Shown here: positions 8,011 through 14,892 of the stretch, one piece after another
Layout: every line of letters begins with the position of its first letter
Numbering within the stretch: the first letter of the stretch is position 1
Source of the DNA: Puniceicoccales bacterium
Lineage (GTDB): Bacteria; Verrucomicrobiota; Verrucomicrobiia; Opitutales; UBA953
Reading direction: 5' to 3'
DNA length: 20,290 nucleotides
Assembly (NCBI GenBank): GCA_031279675.1
Contig: JAITIB010000067.1
Coordinates: forward strand, 1-20,290
The notes under the pieces: model-generated
Databases searched by the model: none
What the model was told of the DNA's origin: nothing
What the model saw: the letters and a program-made list of their open reading frames with translations, nothing else
Made by a program: the position numbers and the translations under genes

Positions 8011-10656
8011 TTAATGAGGGGGAAGCTTCTCAACGGAAAAATCGCGCCAGTCGAGCGTTTCATCCACCTCCTGTCCCATGCTGCGGAGGGACACGCTCAG
8101 CGCCTGCACGCCGCGCGGCACACGCACGAGATTGGCAACCAGGCGCCAGTCCTCGCAAATCCCCGGCAGCAGCAATGCCACGTGGCGCGCCCGCCGCGGC
8201 TTTCCCGTGGAAGTCTCGACAAACGCCACCTCAAGCGTGGCGCTCGCGCCCGGGTTGACACGCCCGCGGCAGAACGCCTTGGCGAGAACCCAGTCCCCCT
8301 CGCCGAGTCCGGCAACCTCGCGCGAGAGCGTGGCCTGCTCCTGCCCGCGTATTCTCAAAAATCCGCCCCCATTGCCAAGCCGTCCGCTGGCAGTGCCCAG
8401 CAGCGTGACTTTCCAAGGCGGCTTCAACGCCCCGGCGGGATCGCCTGACGCCCAATCCTGCAAGCGTTCGTGCCGGAAGCTCGCCTCCCCAAAGTCATCG
8501 CGCGCGAGCACCTTTACACTGGCGGGCTGGTGGAGCGCGTTGACCATCGGCGCCAGCCCGCACCGTGATGCCAGCAACGCCACCTCGACAAACGCCTCGC
8601 GCCAGTCCTCCCGCCCGGAGTTCCCCGCCACGTTGCGCGCGCAAACATCCAGCAACCGCCCGACAAGCGTCGCATCCGTTCCCCCCGTGAGAAAATGTGC
8701 CCACGCGGGCGTCGCCCCCGGATTGACTGCGGTGGTGCGCCAGTGTCCGAGGGCCGCGAGAAAATCTTTTCGCGCCGCCCGCTCAAGCGCCATGAGCCCA
8801 ATCGTGTCGCGCACCTCGCCCGGAGTGGCGTGGGTGCGCCGGAGAAGATTTTCGCGCAGCCGATACCATTCCAAAAGCCGCTCCGTGGAGGCAAACGCCA
8901 GCGAAGTCATGCGCACGCGCGCCCGTTGGCGCAAAAGACGGTCATGCCCGGGTTGCGCCTTCGCCTCGCGTGCATTGCGCGGAAGGCGAGGCGGCGGAAA
9001 AACGCGCTCCGCATTGGCAAGCGCCGCCCGCATCTGACGCTGACGCCCGGGCGGGAAAAGCGTGGCCGCGTTTTCAAGCAGCCAGAATTTTATCCACCGT
9101 GCCGGCCCCGGCTGCTCGTCCCAGCAACGTTCCGCAATGGCAAAAAACTCCCGCATGGACGCCGCCGCAGGCCCGTAGGCCTCGTTGAAATAACGCTCAA
9201 GGAGCGCCCCGGGCTCCTGCCCCGCGTCGAGAAGAAGCTGTGCCGCAAGCCAGCTCTTCGGCCCGTCGAAACCCCAGTTCGCATTCACCTCGGCGTAAAA
9301 CAAACTCGCGCCATTCTCCGCACCCCAGCGGATGGATTCCGCCTCGTGCCTGAGGAAAATGCGCGGCACAAGATGGTCATTCCCGTAGTAATAATCATAG
9401 AGGCCGAAGTGGCGGACGCCACTCCTGGCCCAGCGTCGGATGAGGTCGCGGTCCTCTTCCCGAAACGCGGGATCGCGCCATTGGGAACGATCGGCGGTAA
9501 GCACGGGGAAAATATTGGGGTGCAAGGCGAACCCCGGGACATTTTCGCAGTGATGGTAGGCAAGGCAGGTAAGGAGTTTTTCCGGAGGCACCGCCGTCAG
9601 AGGAGGAATCCCGCCAACGCCAACGCCAGCGTCACGCCATCGCGCGGCATCCCACTCAACGCCCGTTGGCGCGGGCCAGAGCGCTGTGGCAACACGGTTC
9701 ATGAACGCGAACACGTATCCGCTGTAGTCGGGCCGGTTGCGAAAAAAACACCCGCGCGGGGCCAGCGCGCGCGTCTCCGCCGTCTCATCCCAGCCCATGT
9801 TGTCATTGATGCTGAGGGAAAACACGGAGGATGCCGCATCCCTGGCAAAAAAATCCGATGCTCGCCGCGCCGCGTAGGAAGCCGCTCCCGGCGCCGCAAG
9901 ATGCGGTTGCGGCTCGTAACCCCCGCGCCCGGAGGGCAGCTTGCGGACACCGCCGATTGTGGGAAAAAACTCCGGGTGCGAACCCGCCGCGGCCTTGTCA
10001 AACACCGTGTGGAGCGAATGATTGATCAGCGGCAAATCCCCCAGCCCGTTGTTCCGGCACCACTCACCCTCCGCTGCCGACGTGCCAACGGAAAGATTCC
10101 GCCACAGGTAGGAAGGCCGCCGCACATGGGCACCGCGCGGCACCACCAGCGTGCGCCGCGGCGTCCACTCCGCACCCCATTCCCCCGGAACGAGAAACAC
10201 CACGCCAAGGTGCCGCCGGACGAAATCCCCGACCGCAAGCCGCGTCGCCACCGGGGAATTGCCCAGGATGAACAACGCGCGCCGGTGGCGCTCCTCCCAC
10301 AGCCACGCATCGCCCGCGCCTTCCGGCGCACGGACGCGCTGCAAGGCCGCCTGCCGCGTTGCGCCAACGTAAACCCCGGCGCCGGGCGGATCGCCCGCTT
10401 CCACCTCATCGGGCTCGGGGACGATTTCTGCGGTGGCCCCGGTAACTTCCCTGACCCATGTCGCGAGCGTCCGCGCCGCCGCCCTCTCCTCGTCAGTGGC
10501 GTCGGAGGGAATGAAAATTTTTCCAAGAAACCTCCGCTCCTCCACCAGCACGATCCCCGCCCCGCCCGCATCCCGGGCAGACTGCGCAATCACCGGCACC
10601 GCCGCCATTTGCATGGCTGCCGCGGCAAGCACAAGAGCTCGGAAAACGTGGTTCAC
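8011..10656 (-). CDS. secreted DUF4838 protein (glycoside hydrolase-like)
   Basis: A large exported protein of 881 residues. The signal peptide is ALVLAAAAMQMAAVPVIAQS, with cleavage near residue 24-27. Next comes an alpha-glucuronidase/GH20-like N-terminal module (IFIPSDATDEERAAARTLA...), then the DUF4838 core with SLSINDNMGWDE (about 281-292), LYDYYYGNDHLVPRIF (419-434) and FYAEVNANWGFDGPKSW (453-469). A C-terminal beta-rich region (from about 725) may be carbohydrate-binding. DUF4838 proteins are assigned to polysaccharide metabolism by fold resemblance and their reaction is not established. The open frame reaches a GTG at 10707, but that codon lies inside the stem of the aquaporin terminator; the GTG at 10656 gives a normal signal peptide, so I chose it. 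There is no Shine-Dalgarno sequence. The sugar transferase follows after 9 bases. Confidence 0.8.
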   Translation of the reverse strand: MNHVFRALVLAAAAMQMAAVPVIAQSARDAGGAGIVLVEERRFLGKIFIPSDATDEERAAARTLATWVREVTGATAEIVPEPDEVEAGDPPGAGVYVGATRQAALQRVRAPEGAGDAWLWEERHRRALFILGNSPVATRLAVGDFVRRHLGVVFLVPGEWGAEWTPRRTLVVPRGAHVRRPSYLWRNLSVGTSAAEGEWCRNNGLGDLPLINHSLHTVFDKAAAGSHPEFFPTIGGVRKLPSGRGGYEPQPHLAAPGAASYAARRASDFFARDAASSVFSLSINDNMGWDETAETRALAPRGCFFRNRPDYSGYVFAFMNRVATALWPAPTGVEWDAARWRDAGVGVGGIPPLTAVPPEKLLTCLAYHHCENVPGFALHPNIFPVLTADRSQWRDPAFREEDRDLIRRWARSGVRHFGLYDYYYGNDHLVPRIFLRHEAESIRWGAENGASLFYAEVNANWGFDGPKSWLAAQLLLDAGQEPGALLERYFNEAYGPAAASMREFFAIAERCWDEQPGPARWIKFWLLENAATLFPPGRQRQMRAALANAERVFPPPRLPRNAREAKAQPGHDRLLRQRARVRMTSLAFASTERLLEWYRLRENLLRRTHATPGEVRDTIGLMALERAARKDFLAALGHWRTTAVNPGATPAWAHFLTGGTDATLVGRLLDVCARNVAGNSGREDWREAFVEVALLASRCGLAPMVNALHQPASVKVLARDDFGEASFRHERLQDWASGDPAGALKPPWKVTLLGTASGRLGNGGGFLRIRGQEQATLSREVAGLGEGDWVLAKAFCRGRVNPGASATLEVAFVETSTGKPRRARHVALLLPGICEDWRLVANLVRVPRGVQALSVSLRSMGQEVDETLDWRDFSVEKLPPH

Positions 10657-10695
10657 CCCGCGCAAAAAACACACGCGGCGGCCATGTGCACGCAC

Positions 10696-10722
10696 AAAAA
10701 ACGCCACCGTGCGGCGGTGGCG
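10696..10722 (-). terminator. rho-independent terminator of the aquaporin gene
   Basis: On the minus strand a perfect 8-bp stem CGCCACCG / CGGTGGCG (10715-10722 with 10702-10709) with a 5-base loop is followed by six T (10701-10696). It lies 30 bases after the aquaporin stop and 40 bases before the DUF4838 start, so DUF4838 needs either read-through or a promoter in or near this stretch. Confidence 0.85.
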
Positions 10723-10752
10723 TCCTTCATGCCGTGCGAGGGCAAACCGGAA

Positions 10753-11427
10753 TTATTTGTCGTCCGCGTTGAGCGCACGGAAAAGCCCGCCCGCGACAAT
10801 GGCGGCGAGGATCTCCCCGGCGAGATGCTGCCAGACAGTTGCAAACGTCAACACGCCCGCGCTCTTGAGCAGCGAGACGCCCACGGCAACAGCGGGATTG
10901 AACGCGCCACCGGAAATCCCCCCCACAGCCACGGCACCCACGAGCACCGTGAAGCCAATGGCGAGACCGTAAAACCCGGTGCCCGCGTTGCGTTTTGCGG
11001 TTGCCACATTGAGCACCACATAGACGAGCGCAAAGGTGAACAGAAACTCGGACAGAATCACGGGAACAACACTGTTCGCGACGGCGGCACCCGCCTTGAT
11101 CTGAGCCGCATCAAGCGCGGCAAGTCCGGCGGCGGCAGCGGGATAGAGCGCCTTCGCGCAAAAAATCGCGAACGCGGCGCCAATTATTTGCGCGAGCACG
11201 TAAGGGACGACATCCCTCGTGTCGCAACGCCCGCGAAGCCACACACCGAGCGTGACCGCCGGGTTGTAATGCCCGCCGGAGATGTGCCCTCCCGCGTAAA
11301 TCATGACCATCAGCGCGGAGCCAATGGCCAGTGGCGTCAATGGATTGCCCGGCATGAGAATGGCCGTGCAGGCGACAGTCAGGACAAGGAAAAACGTCCC
11401 GATGAATTCTACGATGTACTTTTTCAT
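10753..11427 (-). CDS. aquaporin/MIP-family channel
   Basis: An inner-membrane channel of 224 residues with six hydrophobic helices and both half-helix motifs: GGHISGGHYNPAVTLG (NPA at 55-57) and GGISGGAFNPAVAVG (NPA at 177-179). Length and layout match bacterial aquaporins. The residue after the second NPA is Val180, not the Arg of water-selective AqpZ. By hand alignment the other filter positions are Ile35 (Phe in AqpZ) and Ala165 (His in AqpZ), predicting a wider, more hydrophobic pore. Transport of water is therefore not assured; small uncharged solutes or gases are possible. I chose the ATG at 11427 because MKKYIVEFIGTFF is a canonical MIP start; the frame extends 18 non-homologous codons further. 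It is followed by its own terminator, so it is probably monocistronic. Confidence 0.92.
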   Translation of the reverse strand: MKKYIVEFIGTFFLVLTVACTAILMPGNPLTPLAIGSALMVMIYAGGHISGGHYNPAVTLGVWLRGRCDTRDVVPYVLAQIIGAAFAIFCAKALYPAAAAGLAALDAAQIKAGAAVANSVVPVILSEFLFTFALVYVVLNVATAKRNAGTGFYGLAIGFTVLVGAVAVGGISGGAFNPAVAVGVSLLKSAGVLTFATVWQHLAGEILAAIVAGGLFRALNADDK

Positions 11428-11665
11428 GTGTAGGAAAAGAAGGCGGGAACGCTGGTCATGGACATTGGCTTTGGCAATCAAAACCTTTCACCCGCCCGGA
11501 AAGACGGGAGATCCAGACAGAAGTTGCCCCGTGTGGGCGTCAAGAAGGCATGGGAGTAAAGGGCGGATGCGGGGGTGCAGATTGGGTGCCTTTTCGTGGG
11601 GCAATTCAACCGGGGTTTTGTTGGCGCGAGTGCGGAGGGACGAAACTTGGGACCTTTTGTGGAAT

Positions 11666-11690
11666 AAAAAAAGCCGCCGCGAGGGGCGGC
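11666..11690 (-). terminator. rho-independent terminator after the beta-barrel pseudogene
   Basis: On the minus strand GCCGCC / GGCGGC (11685-11690 with 11673-11678) with a 6-base loop is followed by seven T (11672-11666). It lies 27 bases past the stop of the outer-membrane gene. The 238 bases from here to the aquaporin start carry no gene that I can support and must contain the aquaporin promoter. Confidence 0.8.
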
Positions 11691-11717
11691 GACTTGATGG
11701 GATGCGCTGGCAGGAAA

Positions 11718-12301
11718 TCAGAATTTGAAGCCAATGCTGGCGGTGAAATTGTGGGCGTCCACTTTGCCATCATGTCCGAGGATGGTGAGCTTTCCAGTTT
11801 TGAGGAAACGATAGGCGGCATCGAGGACGATTTTTTCGTTGGCGTGGTAGGTGAAGCCAATGCCGACGCCGTATGTGATGGCTACGTCGCTTTCAACGCC
11901 AGAGTATCTGTATCCGTATCCGGAGAACTCCGCATCGAATAAGGTGAGACCTATTGTTGGTCCCACACGCACAGCGCAATTGTCGTTTTCGCCGAAAGCC
12001 AGCTGTAATTATACGAGAACAGGAGGGGGATGAGAGTGTCCTTCTCCTCAACACCGTTGCAGTACCCGCTATTGTATTGGATTCCAATGTCGGCACGGAT
12101 GCTGTTGTTGCGGTTGAAATTCCAAGAAAAAGCGGCGGTGACGCCGTAAAGGTTACCGGTGCTGCTTCCGTAGTCGGTCTTTAGTCTGGCGCGGACAAGG
12201 GTTGGCCCGATGGAGATGCTGGATTGTTTGTGGCCGGAAAAGTTGGACAGGCGCGAGCTTTTGAAACTTGCGCGGGACACGGCGAGCAGGGTGGCGGGCA
12301 A
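11718..12301 (-). pseudogene. frameshifted outer-membrane beta-barrel protein
   Basis: Two frames together encode one Opa/OmpX-like barrel. The first reads SSISIGPTLVRARLKTDYG through LIPLLFSYNYSWL; the second continues FGENDNCAVRVGPTIGLTLF and ends TASIGFKF, with the terminal Phe typical of outer-membrane barrels. One added base in the AAA run at 11995-11997 (T-run on the coding strand) joins them into one continuous frame, so this is a one-base loss. The 5' end is also abnormal: no ATG lies upstream outside the tRNA gene, and the best start, TTG at 12301, leaves only PATLLAVSRA as a signal peptide. With the frame repaired it would be 194 residues. It is either a decaying gene cut off next to the tRNA, a phase-variable gene, or a sequencing error in the short homopolymer. 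Confidence 0.75.
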
Positions 12302-12337
12302 GGAGGTTGTTGAGTGAGTGGAGTTCGCACCACCGGG

Positions 12338-12412
12338 TGGTGCTCCCGCTGGGAGTCGAACCCAGATCACCGGCTTCGGAGGCCAGCATTCTATCCATTG
12401 AAATACGGGAAC
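12338..12412 (-). tRNA. tRNA-Arg (anticodon CCG)
   Basis: The cloverleaf was folded by hand. Acceptor GTTCCCG (12406-12412) pairs with CGGGAGC (12342-12348) including one T-G pair. The anticodon stem is CTGGC / GCCGG with loop CTCCGAA (12375-12381), giving anticodon CCG, which reads CGG arginine codons. The T arm is CTGGG-TTCGACT-CCCAG (12349-12365). The discriminator is A (12341) and CCA is encoded (12338-12340). The D stem (12400-12403 with 12388-12391) has a T-T mismatch at its first pair, leaving three good pairs. The 3' end lies 36 bases from the start of the damaged barrel gene. Confidence 0.93.
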
Positions 12413-12476
12413 GGTATGAAAGACGGGCGGAATTTCCTTTTTGCCCGCGGGGAGTCAAGTGTTTCCTCGGGAGCGG

Positions 12477-12578
12477 TCATGAGGGGAGCCAATACAGGAG
12501 GGTTGCGACGAGGCCGCCGAGGAGGAGCAATGCGCTGAGTGTTTGGCGTTCGGATTGGGTGAGGCGAAAAAATTTCAT
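12477..12578 (-). CDS. 33-residue single-helix membrane peptide
   Basis: A short open frame starting 14 bases after the polyprenyl synthase stop, on the same strand, and ending 64 bases before the tRNA. The product begins MKFFRLTQSERQTL, followed by an uninterrupted hydrophobic stretch ALLLLGGLVATLLYWLP, so it should span the inner membrane once with a basic N-terminus inside. It has a good ATG, the same C-rich coding style as its neighbour, and an operon position. I do not recognise the family. The N-terminal LTxxER pattern before a helix loosely recalls the membrane anchor of ComEA-like proteins, but there is no helix-hairpin-helix part. It could be a real small protein or a remnant of one. 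Confidence 0.5.
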   Translation of the reverse strand: MKFFRLTQSERQTLSALLLLGGLVATLLYWLPS

Positions 12579-12592
12579 GGGCCGGGTGGGGG

Positions 12593-13633
12593 TCAGGCGA
12601 AATCAAGCCTGTGCAGTTGTTCGTGGAGATAAAGGGTGAGTGAGTGGAGATGGGCTGCCGCGGGGGTGGCGGCGTAGGGGGCGAGGGCGTTTTGGGCGTG
12701 CGTGATTTCCTCGTGGAAGATGCGCTGGCATTGCGCGGGGATGCCGGCGGTGGAGAGGCGTTGGGCGAGTTGCGCCGGGGTCATGGTGCCTTGGGCGAGG
12801 GCGTTGCCGAGTGCGGTGGCGTCGGATGCGGGAAGTTGGCCCAGGTGGAGCAGGACGGGCAGGGTGTATTTGCCGTTGGCGAGGTCGGTGCCGAGTGTTT
12901 TGCCTGTGCCTGTTTCGTTGCCGGCAAAGTCGGTGATGTCGTCAAGGATTTGGTAGGCGGTGCCGAGGTGGCGTCCGTGGCGGGCGCAGGCGTCGGTGTA
13001 GGCGGGGTCGTTTGTGGCGAGGTGTGCGCCGAGGCGGCAGGAGAGTTCAAAGAGTTCCGCTGTCTTGAGGCGGATGATGCGGTAGTATTGTCCGAGGGTG
13101 AGGCGGGTGTTGCCGCTCTCGGCGTTTTGGTGGATTTCGCCGGAGCAGACTTGGCGTGTTGTGGTGGCGACGTGGTGGCAGATGTCGGTGGTTGGGTAGC
13201 TGGCGGCGAGTGTGAGGGCGTGGGCGAAGAGTGCGTCACCGAGCAGGACGGCAGTGTGGGGGCCGTGGCGGGTGGCGAGGGTGGGTGTGTTGTGGCGCAG
13301 GCCGGCGTTGTCGAGGATGTCGTCGTGGATGAGTGTTGCGAGGTGGACGAGCTCGACGATGGCGGCGGCGCGCACGAGCTCGGGTTGGGGGGGGGAGTTG
13401 TCCGTCCATCCGGCGTAAAATACGAGCGCGGGACGGAGGCGTTTGCCGTGGTGGGTGAGGGTGTAGGTGACGAGATGGCGCACGGCGGGCTCGAATTCGT
13501 TTACTTGGGCGAGTAGAAACGCGTCGAGTTGCCGGATGTGAGCCTGGAGTGGTTCGAGTAGTGCGTCGCTCGCGCGGGTGCGGGCGGTTTGGCGCGGGGG
13601 AATGGGGTGGTTAGTGGCGGGTGTGTCCGGCAT
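12593..13633 (-). CDS. long-chain polyprenyl diphosphate synthase
   Basis: A trans-isoprenyl diphosphate synthase of 346 residues, adding isopentenyl diphosphate units to an allylic primer, probably to make the quinone side chain. It has GKRLRP (63-68), the first Asp-rich motif LIHDDILDNA (D104, D105, D108), LGDALFA (131-137), and the second motif YQILDDITDFAG (D231, D232, D235), then GKTLGTDLANGKYTLP. The residue five before the first Asp is Ala, and no bulky aromatic blocks the pocket there, which points to an IspB/octaprenyl-like long-chain product rather than farnesyl. The frame is open to 13900 but residues before MPDTPATN are antisense of tadA. It follows tadA by about 60 bases on the same strand. 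Confidence 0.9.
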   Translation of the reverse strand: MPDTPATNHPIPPRQTARTRASDALLEPLQAHIRQLDAFLLAQVNEFEPAVRHLVTYTLTHHGKRLRPALVFYAGWTDNSPPQPELVRAAAIVELVHLATLIHDDILDNAGLRHNTPTLATRHGPHTAVLLGDALFAHALTLAASYPTTDICHHVATTTRQVCSGEIHQNAESGNTRLTLGQYYRIIRLKTAELFELSCRLGAHLATNDPAYTDACARHGRHLGTAYQILDDITDFAGNETGTGKTLGTDLANGKYTLPVLLHLGQLPASDATALGNALAQGTMTPAQLAQRLSTAGIPAQCQRIFHEEITHAQNALAPYAATPAAAHLHSLTLYLHEQLHRLDFA

Positions 13634-13695
13634 GGAGCGCGGCACGGTAGGGATGGTGGTGGGGAAGGCAAGCGCGAGTGTTTTTGCGAAGGGTG

Positions 13696-14241
13696 CTATG
13701 CGGTGGCGCGTTTTTCCGCGAAGTAGGCCTGGAGCAGGTTCCGGCATTGGGCTTCGAGGATGCCCGTGGTGACCTGTACGCGGTGGTTGAGCCGGGGGAG
13801 GGTGTGCATGGTGGCGGCGCCGCCGAGGCAGCCCATTTTGGGGTCTCCACAGGCGTACACGACGCGTGAGAGGCGGGCCATGATGGTTGCGCCGGAACAC
13901 ATGGGGCAGGGTTCCTTGGTCACGTAGAGCGTGCAGTTGTTGAGGCGCCAGTCGTTGAGTTGGGCGCTGGCTTGGGTGATGGCGAGGATTTCGGCGTGCG
14001 CGGTGGGGTCGCGGAGGGTGTCAACGCCGTTGTGGGCGGCGGCGAGGATGGTACCGTTGTTGTGGGTGATGATGGCGCCTATGGGGACTTCGTCATTGCG
14101 CCATGCTTCGATGGCCTGGTTGTAGGCGAGGGCCATGAAGAATGCGTCATCGCGGGTGAGTTCGGAGGGGTGGATTTTCTCAAAGGGGCATTCGCGGCGG
14201 GGGCGGGGCGGGGTGGCGTCGGAGGCGGGCGGGTGTGTCAT
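13696..14241 (-). CDS. tadA: tRNA-specific adenosine deaminase
   Basis: A zinc-dependent deaminase of the cytidine deaminase fold, which converts A34 to inosine in tRNA-Arg(ACG). The motif RDPTAHAEI gives zinc ligand H82 and proton shuttle E84; PCPMCSGA gives zinc ligands C112 and C115. EVPIGAII (51-58) and the C-terminal ILEAQCRNLLQAYFAEKR helix are typical of TadA. The length of 181 includes about 27 extra N-terminal residues rich in Pro/Arg. Its ATG overlaps the coaD stop (ATGA), so the two are translationally coupled. A guanine deaminase is the nearest alternative, but the DPTAHAEI/PCPMC pair and C-terminal helix fit TadA better. Confidence 0.88.
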   Translation of the reverse strand: MTHPPASDATPPRPRRECPFEKIHPSELTRDDAFFMALAYNQAIEAWRNDEVPIGAIITHNNGTILAAAHNGVDTLRDPTAHAEILAITQASAQLNDWRLNNCTLYVTKEPCPMCSGATIMARLSRVVYACGDPKMGCLGGAATMHTLPRLNHRVQVTTGILEAQCRNLLQAYFAEKRATA

Positions 14242-14732
14242 GCGGGGGGGAATTTGCGGCATAGGTAGGCTTTGACGCAGGGGGGGACGAATTGCGCGGC
14301 TTCCGCGAGTTTGTGGCGGGCGATTTCCTTCACGAAGGTGGAGCTTGTGCAAAACTGGTCTTTGCTGGGCATGAGGACGATGGTCTCGATGTCGGGGGCG
14401 AGCTGGCGGTTGGTATGCGCGAGGTCGAATTCGTATTCGAAGTCGGTGAATTTGCGCAGCCCGCGCACGAGTGTGATTGCGCCGCGTTCGCGGGCGAGCG
14501 AGACAGTGAGTCCGGGGAGGGGTTCGACGCTGGCGTTGGGGGTGTCGGCGATGGCTTCCCTGGCCATGGCGAGGCGTTCGTCGAGGGAGAAGAGCGGGCA
14601 TTTGGTGTCGCCGCCGGGGGCGATGGCGAGGATTACGTGATCGAACAGCCGGCAGGCGCGGCGCAGGACGTCTATGTGCCCGAGCGTCAACGGGTCGAAT
14701 GTTCCCGGGTAAACGGCGGTGCGCCGTGGCAT
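14238..14732 (-). CDS. coaD: phosphopantetheine adenylyltransferase
   Basis: Transfers AMP from ATP to 4'-phosphopantetheine to make dephospho-CoA, the fourth step of CoA synthesis. The nucleotidyltransferase signature is AVYPGTFDPLTLGHIDVLRR, with T16 and H19 of the TxGH motif. LVRGLRKFTDFEYEFDLAHTNR and SSTFVKEIARH are the other conserved CoaD blocks. The length of 164 is normal. I chose the ATG at 14732 because the signature begins five residues later; upstream ATGs (for example 14774) would add only low-complexity sequence. It is first in the operon coaD-tadA-polyprenyl synthase. The gene coaB lies 2.1 kb away on the opposite strand, so two CoA genes share this neighbourhood. Confidence 0.93.
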   Translation of the reverse strand: MPRRTAVYPGTFDPLTLGHIDVLRRACRLFDHVILAIAPGGDTKCPLFSLDERLAMAREAIADTPNASVEPLPGLTVSLARERGAITLVRGLRKFTDFEYEFDLAHTNRQLAPDIETIVLMPSKDQFCTSSTFVKEIARHKLAEAAQFVPPCVKAYLCRKFPPA

Positions 14733-14892
14733 GGCGCGCGGTGTTGTTGCAGGCGTTGGTGGGCGTGGTGTCATGCTGTGTCGAGGGAGGGCGCACGGTG
14801 GGATTGGTTGCGGGCGCGGGCAAGTTTTTTGGGATGGGACGGGGGAGCGAATTGAATTGTTCCGCCGCATTCTTTTTTCATAGACCGCGTCG

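Noticed and set aside
8695..11433. 912-codon plus-strand frame opposite DUF4838 and the aquaporin
   Set aside because: It spans two well-supported genes and a terminator, is Arg/Pro/His-rich, and is typical of an antisense GC-rich frame.
12328..12342. CACCAC-CGG-GTGGTG hairpin at the tRNA 3' end
   Set aside because: The stem uses the tRNA acceptor end and CCA itself and has no T-run, so it is probably incidental.
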